Notes: generated by a model from the letters alone, not told the origin. Positions 22,009-33,244 are shown, counted from the first letter of the stretch. The stretch is DNA of 64,000 nt from Salvia splendens (GCF_004379255.2 NC_056050.1:13887410-13951409); one strand, 5' to 3'. Translations and numbers: made by a program.

Positions 22009-22671
22009 TGATGGGGTACGTACTAAACAAGCCCAATAGCTGTGACGGCCCATCAGCCCAAAGCCCAAGGAAGAGTATCAGTTCGGCATTACCAAAGAGT
22101 TCGGCCCCAGCCTACAGCTCGGTAAAAGCCGACCAATCAAGCTCTACTCTCAGATCGGCAAAAGCTGCTCGGCAATAGTTCAGCAGTTCGGTCTCAGTAT
22201 TCGACCGAACTGGGAGATAGTGGACTCATGCAGAACCTCCACGATAGTGGACTCATGCAGAACCTCCACGACCTCCACTACACGATCTATTTAGTGGTGT
22301 CAACTCATGCAGGATCTCATGCAGGATAGCGGACCAAACAAAGAGATAGTGGACCCATGCAGGATCTCATGACCTCCACGACATCCACGACCTAGTTAGT
22401 GGTGATGCAAGCCACGATCTTAGTTCAATGTATAAATAGAACTTAGATCAGACAGACTAAGGAGGAAGAAAAAGGCTCTCTAGACATCAAATATCATATA
22501 GCAAGTCTGTATTTGTAAGTTGTAAACCAGATCAAGCAATACAATCTTGCCCTCCTTTCTTCCCGTGGACGTAGATTTACCTCAGTAAATCGAACCACGT
22601 AATTCCTTGTGTCGTGATCTATATTTTCTTTTACCCGCATTTATTACTATCGAAAATTCGCCCAACCATCA
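22009..22671 (+). repeat. Tat-2 3' LTR
   Basis: It is identical to the 5' LTR except for one C/T difference noticed, has the same length of 663 bp, and is preceded by the G-rich polypurine tract at about 21991-22008. Confidence 0.92.
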
Positions 22672-22960
22672 ATCTGCAATACGTTTCATTTTATTTTTAT
22701 CGATTTAAGCGAGCACATTATATGTGCTCGGAATATTCAAAATAAAAAACATCATAAACCTATTGTTTTGAACTATTTAATGAAGTTACTCAAACTACCT
22801 TTATATTATACTATCAGTTAGAATATTAAATAAATTATTTTTATTCGCGAACAGCGAGCACCAGGTATGTGCTCGGAATATTGCGAGCACTGAAATTGTG
22901 CTTGGGATTTCAGAAAAAAATACTCATGCAATACTTTCTGCCGAGCACCTATCTTAAAAC

Positions 22961-23084
22961 GGGGGTGGATGCCCTGCTGTGCACAGCACCTGCTGTGCAC
23001 ACACAAAAAAAAATTTTAATAATAAAAAAAAAAATATTTTTTTATTCCCCTGTCTGTGCACAGCACAGTAGGGGATCCAAATCC
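22961..23084. mobile_element. Mutator-like MITE, 124 bp
   Basis: Imperfect inverted repeats (GGGGGTGGATGCCCTGCTGT at the left, and CAGTAGGGGATCCAAATCC at the right) enclose an A/T-rich centre. ATCTTAAAAC is duplicated at 22951-22960 and 23085-23094; a 9-10-bp duplication fits Mutator-like elements. The internal CTGTGCACAG motifs are palindromic. Confidence 0.65.
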
Positions 23085-23192
23085 ATCTTAAAACCTCTCG
23101 AAAATACCGTGCACATGCGTGTGGTCGCAGGCAGTGTCGAAGCGACATGGGAATAAGGGGATACCACTGTACCCCCAGATATATTGGTCTTA

Positions 23193-24978
23193 GAGCATCC
23201 ACAATGGGACGCCCGATGGCACGCCCGATGCGTGCCATCGTCCGCCCCATTGTTGGTGCCCGCCATCGTCCGCGCCCTACGCCCACACCCGATGTATCGT
23301 CTGCGGTTGAAGCGCGGACGATGGCCTATCGTCCGCGCCATTGTGGGCTCGGCGAACGATGGGCGCGGACGATAGGCCATCGTCCGGGCCATCGGGTGTC
23401 CCACTGCGGGATCGGCGGACGATGGTCGCGAACGATGCCACGCATTTTTTTTCTATTTAAACCTCGTTTCTCATTCACTTGTTCATACGAACATCTCGCC
23501 TCTCTCGTTTCGCTCCTCTCTCACATTTCTACCTATCTCACATACCAAAATGAACCACGACGATGACACCACTAGTTCTAGCTCCTCGGAGTCGGGTAGT
23601 TCGCACTCGAAGACCTCGGCAGCCTTAGATGCAGCCGTTGAAGAGGCCATGGTAGAATGCTTACTCGAACTGCAGCGCGAGGAGGCGGCGGCTGAGCAGA
23701 TCCGCAGGCCTATTTGACATCGGGCGTCTGTCCGACGCGACCACGCGGCAGCTCACCAACGTCTGGTTGAAGACTATTTTGCCGATCAACCACGGTGGGG
23801 ACCGACTGTTTTGCGCCGGCGGTTTAGAATGCCGCGTTACCTATTTCTCAGTATTGTCTGGACGTTGTAGTCACGTGATAAATACTTCATGTATCGGGAA
23901 GACGGCATCGGCAGACCCGGCCTTACACCGTTGCAAAAGTGCACGGTTGCACTCCGTCAGTTGGCCTACGGCACCACGGCGGACATTTTCAATGAGTACC
24001 TCCACGTCGGGGAGACAACAGGCCGGGAGTGCTTGAAGAGATTTTGCGCAAGCCGACTGCCGTTGATTGCCTGGGCCTGATGAAGATGCACGAGACGGCG
24101 CACGGCTTTCCTGGGATGCTAGGGAGCATCGACTATATGCACTGGGAGTGGAAGAATTTCCCGAGGGCGTGGAGAGGTCAATTCACTAGTGGATACAAGG
24201 GCAGCCACCCGACTTTAATCCTCGAAGCCGTCGCTGACCATCGGCTCTGGATCTGGCATGCGTACTTCGGCGTAGCCGGGTCGAACAATGACATCAACGT
24301 CCTCAACTCCTCCACCCTCTTCACCGAGCAATGCAACGACAACGGCCCGACCATCGAATTCACTGCCAACAGGCGCCGATACCACATGGGGTACTACTTG
24401 GCCGATGGCATATACCCACGGTGGCCTGTTTTTCTGAAGACGATCAGCTGCCCAATGGGTGAGCAGAGGGTTTTATTTGCGCAAAAGCAGAAGGAGGCGC
24501 GGAAGGATGTCGACCAGGCATTTGGTGTGCTCCAATCACGCTGGGCAATTGTGAAAGGGCCGTCTCATCTCTGTTCAAGGAAATCATCGCCGACGTTATG
24601 TATGCGTGCATTATCATGCACAACATGATAGTCAAGCATGAAGTTGGGAGCATCACCGAGTGGAACGATGATGACGGTGCATCTAGCTCGTCCAACACGG
24701 CGACCGAGCCCCCCCACTAGAGGATTGCCGTCGGGCTTCGACGAGGTTCTAGCTAGACAGGCCTCAATGCGCAACCAACAAGATCATGCGCAACTCATGA
24801 ATGACATGATTGAAGAAGTGTTTGCCCGTAACGGCCATCATTGAGTTTGCGTATTTTTTTTAATTCGTATTGTAATGTATTAATTTTTATATATGAAATG
24901 AAGTTTTTTCCCAATTTTTTGTTATTTAAATATTCAAATAAAATAAAATGCATAGGGCGCGCCCCATTGTGGATGCTC
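23193..24978 (+). mobile_element. PIF/Harbinger element 1
   Basis: The terminal inverted repeats GAGCATCCACAATGGG and CCCATTGTGGATGCTC are perfect over 16 bp, and the 3-bp duplication TTA (23190-23192 and 24979-24981) is typical of PIF/Harbinger. The left 250 bp is GC-rich with repeated CGATGGGC/CGTCCGC blocks. It lies inside the CACTA-like element. Confidence 0.92.
23550..24844 (+). pseudogene. Harbinger-1 transposase, degenerate
   Basis: The frame opens MNHDDDTTSSSSSESG, meets TGA at 23715 and TAG near 23863 in frame, then is shifted and shortened around 24030. It continues as a DDE transposase (24029-24628) with HGFPGMLGSIDYMHWEW (first Asp), FGVAGSNNDINVL (second Asp) and RKDVDQAFGVLQSRW, where the usual Glu of VERAFG is Asp. 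A further frameshift near 24590 precedes the conserved ACIIMHNMIV, and another precedes the tail ending EEVFARNGHH. At least two stops and three frame changes make it non-functional. Confidence 0.85.
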
Positions 24979-24981
24979 TTA

Positions 24982-25535
24982 ATAGATTCTATTGTAGTAC
25001 TACTTAATAATATCTCTTGTGGTCGGGTGGTTGAGAGCTGGCTATTCCTACTTGTTGGTTTGTGTTCGATTCTTCCTTGTGGCTACTTCCCCAAACGCTG
25101 CCTTTTTGTTAGGAAGTTCAATCATTTTATTTTATTTTATCTCAGTGATCTATTTGAATTTATTTCTATCTCTAGATAGTTTTTAAATGCATTTTACTTT
25201 AATTTGAATTATATTCTTAATGTGATTCTAAAATTGAAAAAATAATTAGCCTAGAATATTTATAAATGATCTATTGCAATATTTTTATCTCTATGTAGTT
25301 TTTCATTGCATTTTTACTATAATATGATATTATATTCTTGATGTGATACTTTAAAATTTCAAAGTTCAAAATTAAATAGTTTGCTATTTTCATGATTTTG
25401 TTTTGTGGTTTTTTACAAATACAAACTATTAGTTTTGTTATGCTACTATTTTTTTATATTATTTTTAATATATAATGTAATTATTTGTTGTACAATTCGT
25501 ACCCTTGGATTAAAAGTTCTGGATCCGCCACTGCT
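24982..25535. other. AT-rich inserted segment, possible hAT end
   Basis: The right end reads TTCTGGATCCGCCACTG, which resembles hAT-type termini read inwards (CAGTGGCGGATCC). A partner terminus at the left was not found. Near 25020-25075 GTGGTCGGGTGGTTGAGAG and GTGTTCGATTC look like A and B boxes of a tRNA-related sequence, so a SINE remnant is also possible. No gene. Confidence 0.3.
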
Positions 25536-25845
25536 CGCAGGTCCTTGGCATATTTCTTAAAACCTCTTGAAAATACCGAGCACATGGGTTGCTCGATAGA
25601 GGTGCTCGCTACATCCAAAGACATGGAAGGTGCTCACCTTATTTCCTAAAACCATTCAGAAATTCCAAGCATATAGAGGTGTTCGCAATTACCGAGCACA
25701 TGGAGGTGCTCGCTCATCCTAAGGCATGGTTGACCAGTTCACCGAGCACCTACAATCGCTCGGAGAAATATTCTGATGAAGCAAATATCGACCACCTAAA
25801 GTGCTCAGAATGTAAAACCCTAAACCCATTCTACTATAAAATTAA

Positions 25846-26254
25846 GGGGTGTGATCAATTGTTAACTTTTTAACTCTGCTAACTTATCAACGCAGTGTAT
25901 TAAAAATGTCAACACGATGACATTAGAATATCAACATAATTTTATTGACATTTCAATATATTATGTTGACATTCTAATGTCGCCATGTTGACATTTTTAA
26001 TACACTACGACGTCGTTCGGTTGTCATGACTAATATCATGAGACTATCCATCTAGGATTAAGTTTTGGGATTGTTTTAGTTGGAGGGGGGAGGCTATGAC
26101 TAATTATCATAAGACTATCCATCTAGGATTAAGTTGTGGGGTTCAATCTTATGAACCAAACATAATACATATTTAATCTTGCCAACCGAACACCCCCTGC
26201 ATTGATGAGTTAGCAGAGTTAGCAATTTAAAGAGTTAGCAATATAACGCACCCC
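25846..26254. mobile_element. TIR element, GGGGTGTGATCAATTG family
   Basis: The left end GGGGTGTGATCAATTGTTAA is matched in inverted form by the right end TTAGCAATATAACGCACCCC, and both are followed inwards by AACTCTGCTAAC. An inner palindrome near 25893-26005 pairs TGTCAACACGATGACATT with its complement across an AT loop. A further inserted segment (26030-26200) has GACTATCCATCTAGGATTAA twice. No coding capacity. Confidence 0.65.
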
Positions 26255-26481
26255 ATAAAATTAATATATATAAAAGTAAGATTACATTCCACTATCTTTT
26301 TTCACTCACTTTTCAAACAGTGTTAATTAATGAGGGACGGGGGAAGTAAGCCTCAACATTATTCCTTAAATTGTAAGCCTCAGCAGGAATTGCAAAGATA
26401 AAAACAATGTAACATAATGACATATAAAAATTTATCAAAATATGAATCGACAATGAATAATGGGATCTTTCTATAACTGCT

Positions 26482-28565
26482 GAGAGCACCCGCAACGCAT
26501 CTCGTGGGTATCTCTTATCTCGTCCCTCCGAGATGAGACCCGCGGGACGCGTTGCAGCGTCTCGTCTCGTCACCATCCCACTGAAACGTCCGTCCCACTG
26601 AGACGGATGGCGAGCTAGCTCGCCACGCGACCGCGCGACGTGGCGCGCGCTGGCGCCACGCGCCCACTCGCCGGCCCGCGAGTGGGCTTCGTCACACTGC
26701 CGCAATAAATCATTTTTTAAAAAAATTTCGAATTTAATAAAAAAAATTTAAAAATAAATAATGGTCACGACCGTTCAACAGTCATTTTCAAAAAAAATTT
26801 AATTTTTGTTTCTTTTTTTATTCTATAAATACTCCTCTTTCACCCTCACAAACACACATCTTTTCTTCTCAAATCATCTCTCTTTCCTCTTCAATTTTAT
26901 CTCAAATCATCTCTTTTATTCTTCTCCCAAATTTAATCAATTCATGGATCCATTTGAGCAAATGCATCGAATAATGGAAGAATCGCTTGAAGAAGATCGA
27001 TGTAGGGAGGCGGAGGAAGCCGCGCCGCCCCAAAGACGATCCCGGACTTACATCCATCGTAACCGGGAGGAAGCCGCCGCAAGGTTAGTACGCGACTACT
27101 TCTGTGATAACCCGGTATGAGGAGATACCTACTTCCGTCACCGTTTCCGCATGCGAAAACCGCTATTTCTCCACATCGCAAATACAGTGGCAGCCCGGGA
27201 AGAGTTCTTCCAAGAAGGGTTCGACGCCGTTGGCCGTCCCACCCACACGACCCTGCAGAAATGTACTGCAGCAATTCGTCAGCTTACTACTGGACAAACG
27301 GCGGATTTGTTCGACGAATACCTCCACATTGGAGAAAGCACTGGGAGAATGTGCTTGATGAACTTCTGCAAAGGCGTCCGGGTAGCCTTCACCGACGAAT
27401 TTCTCCGGAAGCCAAGCACGGCAGATTGTCAGTTTCTGCTCCACCTTCACGAAGAAGTGCACGGATTCCCCGGGATGCTTGGCAGCGTCGATTGCATGCA
27501 TTGACAATGGAAGAATTGCCCCATGGCGTGGAGGGGGTCATATACGAGGGGCCACAAAGGCACCCACCCCACCGTTATACTCGAGGTCGGTGCCGACTAC
27601 CGGCTATGGATTTGGCATGCGTACTTCGGGGTCCCCGGATCGAACAACGACGTCAACGTGCTCAACCAATCCGACCTCTTCGCCGAAGTTTTGGATGGTA
27701 AAGCGCCGGCCATCAACTTCATCGCTAACAACCGGCGGTATAAAATGGGATACTATCTTGCCGACGTCATCTACCCGAAGTGGCCAACCTTCGTGAAGAC
27801 GTTCAACAGGCCGGTGAATGAAAAACAAGCTCTTTTTGCGCAGAAGCAGGAGGCTGCTCGAAAGGACGTGGAGAGGGCGTTCGGGGTTCTCCAAGCGCGC
27901 TTCAATATTATCAAAGCCCCGTCTCATACGTGGTTTATGGAAAGTATGGTCCACATCATGTATACGTGCATAATCTTGCACAACATGATTGTCGTCGACG
28001 AAGGACCTGAGGCGGGAAATTGGTTCGACCCAGAAACCCCGGGAAGCTCTACCGCAAGTAGTCCGCCTCGCAGTGGAGTGCATCCATCTATAAAAGATCG
28101 GTTGTCTATTCGGGCAAAGACACGTGATTCTACCGCCCACGCCCAACTCCAAGATGATCTAATGGAGCACATTTGGGCAAAATTTGGCAACCGATAGACG
28201 CACATGATCTTTCTTCTGCTTCTTTGAGCTTTGAGATTTTGAATTTAGAAAGAGTGAGCGGAAGAAATTAAATTATTTATTTTTTATTTTTTTAGGATTT
28301 TTAATTATGTTTTTTTTAATTTTTTAAGAATTTTAAGTTGTAATTTTATTTTATTTAATGAAGTGTGTTTTTATTAATTGAATTTGTTAGAAATAAAAAT
28401 AAAAAATGAAATTGAATGATTAGTTAAGGGATAAGATGGTTAAGAGACAGACAAGAGATGAAGAGTTGCAGGTTCTGCCTCTTAGTTAAGAGATAAAGTG
28501 AAAAGTACAGTGGAGCTCATGAATAGTTAAGAGATGAGACGGTTATGAGACGGTTATGAGACGGT
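26482..28565 (+). mobile_element. PIF/Harbinger element 2, right end missing
   Basis: The left end GAGAGCACCCGCAACGC is a PIF/Harbinger-type terminus. A promoter-like CTATAAATA at about 26822 and a pyrimidine-rich leader precede the transposase. The right flank keeps TTAAGAGATGAGACGG and short GTTATGAGACG repeats but not the expected GCGTTGCGGGTGCTC, so the right terminus was lost or rearranged around 28565. Confidence 0.8.
26944..28197 (+). pseudogene. Harbinger-2 transposase, whole frame kept except two TGA codons
   Basis: From MDPFEQMHRIMEESLEEDR to DLMEHIWAKFGNR the frame stays in register for 417 codons. It is interrupted only by TGA at 27118-27120 (after CDNPV) and 27502-27504 (after SVDCMH). 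Both stand where relatives, including Harbinger-1 (QPRWGPT and YMHWEW), have Trp, so each is a TGG-to-TGA change. The DDE residues are all present: Asp in GMLGSVDCMH, Asp in GVPGSNNDVNVL and Glu in RKDVERAFGVLQ. Transposase of the plant PIF/DDE_Tnp_4 family, acting in the nucleus on its own termini; as it stands only fragments could be made. A recently dead copy. Confidence 0.92.
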
Positions 28566-28812
28566 CCTGATAGGAAAACTCAGATGCATTCAAAACAGAT
28601 TCAGATATTCAGATATGCGTTAATATAGAAAAAAAAAATAGAGATGTTCAATACAAGCATTCATATCCCTACATGTCTCTCCAATCTGTCGAGGGAAGAA
28701 CCCCAAATCAAAAAGGGGCTTAACGGAGGGACCTTAAAGTAAGGAACTAAGCCACGGGAAACAGAGAACAATCTCATGCCTTTTGGACATATCTCTTAAA
28801 GAGGAGTTGGAG

Positions 28813-31026
28813 CTATATTAGATTGGCCCTCTTCAAAAACCTGATTGTTCTGCAGTAATACGGCCATATGGATTCAACAAAATCCTGGTATTTCTCCACC
28901 AACCACCCTTGGAAACCCTTCAATTTCCTCTTGATCACCTCCTTGTAGTCCATATTTTTTATGTCAATGAGAAGTTGCCACACATATTCATGCATGGCTT
29001 CTTTTAGCTTCCCACGGAAAAGGTACTCATGTACCTCCATGAAGTAGGCTGGCAGGTTCTTCACTATTCTGACAGTTTGCATGAAGCTGAACACGTAGAG
29101 GTTGCATATTCCTCGCAGCATCTTCACATAGAGAGACGCAACTAATGGTCCAAGAATCCATAGGGGAGTTAATTCTTTAGATACTTCTGATCCATATAAA
29201 AGGTTTACTGCCAGGTACAGTGGTGTGCTGCGAACACAATGCAGAGATAGACATCAGCAATATGCAGTTGGATGCACAAAATTAGTCATCATAAAGGAGC
29301 AAATAGTAGATTTCAAATAGGAAGTCAAATGCAGAAGGCAGGCAATATAAAAAGAAAAATAAACTTTTTACATTTTCAAACATCTTGGTTTTGGGGGAAG
29401 CTCAAGAGATGTTTGAAGCCCACAAAGTTAGCCAAACAAAGGCATAGCAATCTAATTGAGATATCAGTAAAACTAACAACACTACATGAGAAGCAAACCA
29501 CAGGGACAAACAATTCTAAAACCAAGTCTTCATATTAATCCTGAAAACCATCCCTTGCTTAACTATAATCAAAATTCATTAAGATTGATGAGCCATAAAT
29601 ATGCACCAATAGAAAAATAGAATTTCTTTGCAAGTGAAAGAAAAGTAAGTGCAAACATAGCTACACAAGCGCATAGAGTGAGGGCCGACACCAGCCCATC
29701 ACTACTCCAAGGCCCCCAAGACTCTACACCCAGAGAGAGAGAGAGAACAAACGACTATACTCACAACATTAACAATGGTATCTTTATTGTTGGATCCAAG
29801 CACAAAAAGTAGCACCAAGCCGCCTTAAACACTTCATGTCTTTCATTATTTTGCACGACCTTTGACTCTTCTGAGGTTCCCTCAGAAGGTTCTTCGAGAG
29901 TTCTTTCCACTGGTTGTGTTCCTAGTGGGGTACGCAGTAACACCAACCAGTTCTTAAAGAGATTTTGTATAGCTAAGGACCTGGTTGTTCTCTCATCTTC
30001 TGCTGTATAAGGGGCAGGCACAACATTATGCACCTTTGAAGATTCCACGAAGGATTCTTCACTCTCATGTTGTAAATAAGAAACTTTAAGAGGATTCTTT
30101 AGGGACTTGGAGTCATTAGCTCTGCCACTCAGATCATCATGTCGATTGCCACCTTTGAAAGCTGATATTTTAGATATTTTGGACTTTGGTCCCAGAATAA
30201 AAAAAGCTCCTCGACTGTGCAAGATGTTTAATCAGTTTTATATGAAACAGGCACAAATCAAATGAAATGATCAAGCATTGAACATGTCAACGTGAAATCA
30301 TGAACAGTAAATATCATAAACAAAAGGTATGGCTTAAATATAGAGTTGTTGAAAGTTCAGTAAAAATAAACTCCAGTATATAGAAGTACTGGATTACAAA
30401 AACAATATATTTTGTTATTTTTCAGTCCTCTATCTAACGACAAATTATGAAGAGTGTCCACCATATTAACATAATAGCCGAGAGCATTCCTTAAGAGGTT
30501 TATAATGCTGATCATACTCATTTAGTGCCACCAATGGTTGCCCAAATGACATGTTCATCTATATGTTGTCATTTAATGATTCATTAGAAATCCTGTATGT
30601 AAATATCTAACCTTGAACATGATCTGCATTTTAAGGATCTCAGACTATCTTTTCTCCCAACTCGTGGGACTGAGGGCAAAAGGTATTTTAGTTGGCTCCC
30701 TCTGCAGCGTGCTGAGGGCACACAATGGAAACTGCTACAAGAGCCCTGATTAATGAGGGGAAACAGATAATCATTCAATACTCTACAATTATGAAGACCA
30801 AAACACAAAAGATTTCGAATACATTCAATATAGTAACTGGACAAACATCTCTTAATCTAGGATCGTCTCGAACATTTAAATGTAGCAGTTTGTACCAAAT
30901 AATGCATCTCATAATCATTCAAATAACTAAATTATCCTTTCCAGTAAAAATGTTAGCTCAATTCTCATTTGTCAATAAAATATCTGGACAGAGATTTACC
31001 CGCAGCTGAAATGTTGCTAATGCCAT
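28813..31026 (-). CDS. 341-residue predicted plastid membrane protein, four coding exons
   Basis: Coding exons 31026-31000, 30745-30612, 30214-29765 and 29227-28813 join to 1026 nt with GT-AG introns and phases 0, 2 and 2, giving one uninterrupted protein. The N-terminus MALATFQLRGSCSSFHCVPS and the next 30 residues are rich in Ser, Arg and Cys with almost no acid residues, like a chloroplast transit peptide. Residues 85-190 are hydrophilic and acidic. Two hydrophobic segments follow (about 195-215, IPLLMFTPLYLAVNLL, and 223-241, LTPLWILGPLVASLYV). The C-terminus has VEKYQDFVESIWPYYCRTIR. A non-coding first exon lies at about 31530-31400 and a 3' UTR probably reaches about 28640. I do not recognise the family with certainty; it has the look of a conserved plant protein of unknown function. 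It is the only complete host gene in the window. Confidence 0.85.
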
Positions 31027-31029
31027 CTT

Positions 31030-31068
31030 CTACGCATCAAGCAAGCAAGAAACTCCCACTAAACCCAT
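31030..31068 (-). CDS. 12-codon upstream ORF before the 341-residue gene
   Basis: In the exon that carries the main start, an ATG at 31068 encodes MGLVGVSCLLDA and stops with TAG at 31032-31030. Three bases later comes the main ATG in the same frame. This arrangement could lower translation of the main frame or allow reinitiation or readthrough. That it is translated is an inference. Confidence 0.4.
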   Translation of the reverse strand: MGLVGVSCLLDA

Positions 31069-31399
31069 CTTCTCACAAACAATAGCACGCCTGAAAAGAA
31101 AGCCAAATAAATAAATGAATATATTAATCAATCAATGCGTGCAAATAGAACACAATCTAACATTAAAAAACCTTTCCTTAACAAGAAAGATCCCAACTTC
31201 ATAACCGTAGTAACTAATTTATTCAAAATTCAGAGACAATAGATACGTTGAAATGGGGAAACAACCTTTTTCGAAACACAGATTATCAAGAAAATATCCA
31301 ACGAAAATGGATACGCGTGATCCCAAACTCTGATTTTTATAATGTAGAAACAAAAAGATGTTTATTTTGGGAAATAGACTATATATGTGTGAATTATAC

Positions 31400-31530
31400 C
31401 CGCAGACTGCAATAAACTCTGAGGCGGTGAGGTGAATTGGAGAGATTGCGATTTGTGAGTGAAGGCAGAAAAGTTTCCGCCAAAGTGGTTTATCCTTGGA
31501 TAGAATTTGCAGTTTGCAGAAACAAAGGAG
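31400..31530 (-). other. Non-coding first exon and promoter side of the 341-residue gene
   Basis: On the minus strand a transcribed-looking stretch ends TTATTGCAGTCTGCGG followed by the donor gtataatt (31399). It would splice to the acceptor tttcag just before 31090. The right boundary of the exon is not defined by sequence; no clear TATA box was found in 31530-31680. Confidence 0.5.
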
Positions 31531-31559
31531 ATTTGGAATTGGATAGACTATAGAGTCAA

Positions 31560-32994
31560 ATAGTCAAATTTTTAAATTAGGGAAGTCTAATTTTCACATA
31601 TTCAATCTCTTAAATTTCTTATAGTAATCGATTTGTTCGGAGCTTCACAAATTGAGCGCGATTGAGTATGCCTACTTTCATTTCATTTGTTAAGTAACGG
31701 TTTAAAATTGGTCCTAAATATATTCTCAAAATAATAAGTAGTCCAACACATTCATTTTTTTCGACAGTTCCATCAATTTCTGACGACCAACTTTGAATTA
31801 GCGATTTTTTAACCAGATTAGGCTTAATCTGGCATTATTAGTCACCTAACTATTTTCTAATTATTTTGCTAAATACCATCAAGTTAAACACAAAATCAAA
31901 AAAGATAAGATGGATCTAGCAACAAAAACTAGATCTATGTGATTTACCCAAGGATTATGCCATAAGTATTGATAATCAAGTTAAACGCAAAATCAGAAAA
32001 GATAAGGTGGATCTAACCACAAAAACTAGATCCAAATTTGAATTGAATGGAAGATTAGAAAATGAAGAATGTGTAAATGATGAATAGCTAAGATTAAAAC
32101 TATAGGACCTTAACCAAAATGATACTGCAACTTTTATTAATTTAAACCACACAATTTGGCTCCACTTCTTAATGGTTACACTATCATTGATGCATGCATC
32201 TACTTGATTCTATCCATGGAAAGAAACAAGCAACCTTCAAGAAGGAATTAGATAAAATTCTCAAAGAGGAAAACTCATGAATTTCAATAAATACTAGATA
32301 AACAGTAGATTCCAAAATTAAGACCAAATCTATACCCAGTAGCGGACACACTTGAGAATAGGGTGGGGCTTAAGCCCTTACCCAAAATTTAATTTTAATT
32401 TTTTTCTACTCGAATTTTTTTTAAATTATTAAAAACAATCTTTAGCCCTTACTAAAATAATATTGTAGATGAATAATCGGCAAAATTTGAATAGAAAAAA
32501 AGGGTTGAACTGAATACGGGAATCAAATATACAGAAGTAAAATATAGAAACAATGGCGGTTTTAGTTGCACAAGGAAGATGAAGACATTTTGAAGAATTT
32601 AATAATATGTTGTAATATTATTATTAAATTATCCTTGTAAAAGTGTAATGATTTGACAACACGCTTTTTAAAAAAGCACTGCCTCATTCTTATCAAATAC
32701 TATATTAAACTGCTATAAATATGCAAGGTGTTAAATTTTAATTTTTTTTTATTTAAAGAGTTCACAAAATTTCAGAGTGATCATAGGAGTAGTGAACAAA
32801 TAGCAATCGATTTAAATCTAACAATAAAGTTTCTTGTTTTACTTCTAATCTAGAAAATATTATTTTAATTTTTTATCATTGTAATACTTTAATTGTATTG
32901 GACTAGTTTTGTGTATATAAATATTTGGTCATTTTTATGATTATAGCTTTTAAAATATTCTCTATGATATATTCAGTTTATATATATATATATA
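31560..32994. other. AT-rich DNA with decayed repeats
   Basis: No credible gene. A 57-bp segment containing AAGATAAGATGGATCTAGC is repeated near 31878 and 31977 (period about 99 bp). CAGTAGCGGACACACTTGAG at about 32338 resembles a hAT terminus followed by GGGTGGGGCTTAAGCCC. It ends in a (TA)n tract. Confidence 0.4.
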
Positions 32995-33244
32995 GGGGTG
33001 CGTTAAAATGATAACCATATTTATGGTGATAACCTAATAACCTATCATTTTATGGATCAAAAATATCATTTTTACTAAAAATGATATTTATACACTATAA
33101 AATGATATTTTTTCAGCATGCATAGAATGATACTTTTAATCCATAAAATGATATTCTATTTTATAAAATGATATATTTCGTCCATAGAATGATAGGTTAT
33201 TAGGTTATGACCATAAATATAGGTTATCATATGATCACATCCTC
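32995..33244. mobile_element. TIR element in (TA)n, GGGGTGCGTTAAAATGATAA family
   Basis: The left arm GGGGTGCGTTAAAATGATAA and the right arm TTATCATATGATCACATCCTC are imperfect inverted repeats extending about 60 bp inwards (both contain ATAACCTAATAACCTATCAT). The interior is made of TATCATTTTAT-like repeats in both orientations. (TA)n tracts flank both sides. Confidence 0.75.

Larger units (their letters stand above)
15692..22671 (+). mobile_element. Non-autonomous Tat element with pol deleted (Tat-2)
   Basis: This 6,980-bp plus-strand element has 663-bp LTRs and TSD ATCTG (15687-15691 and 22672-22676). It belongs to the same family as Tat-1 but has lost the second half of gag, protease, reverse transcriptase, both RNase H domains and most of integrase through two deletions. 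It keeps the LTRs, PBS, 5' gag, the polypurine tract and both antisense ORFs. The LTRs differ at one position that I could see (near 16220 versus 22520), so it inserted very recently and must have used enzymes supplied in trans. Confidence 0.92.
14997..25845. mobile_element. CACTA-like non-autonomous element, heavily nested
   Basis: The left terminus reads CACTACAAAAAAATTCG. Both outer parts (14997-15691 and 22677-22950, then 25533-25815) are packed with GCTCGG, CCGAGCAC and CGAGCAC in both orientations, the subterminal repeats expected of CACTA elements. No CACTA transposase frame is seen. The middle is occupied by Tat-2, a Mutator-like MITE, a PIF/Harbinger element and a piece of unclear origin. 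A right-hand TTTTTTTGTAGTG terminus was not found; the repeats stop near 25815, so the right end is lost or was overwritten. Confidence 0.65.

Noticed and set aside
22818..23404. Overlapping frames on both strands with Arg/Pro-rich products
   Set aside because: GC-rich subterminal repeats of Harbinger-1 and the small MITE; no homology pattern.
30584..30844. 86-residue minus-strand frame as a separate gene
   Set aside because: Only 30612-30745 is used, as an exon of the 341-residue gene; the rest is intron.
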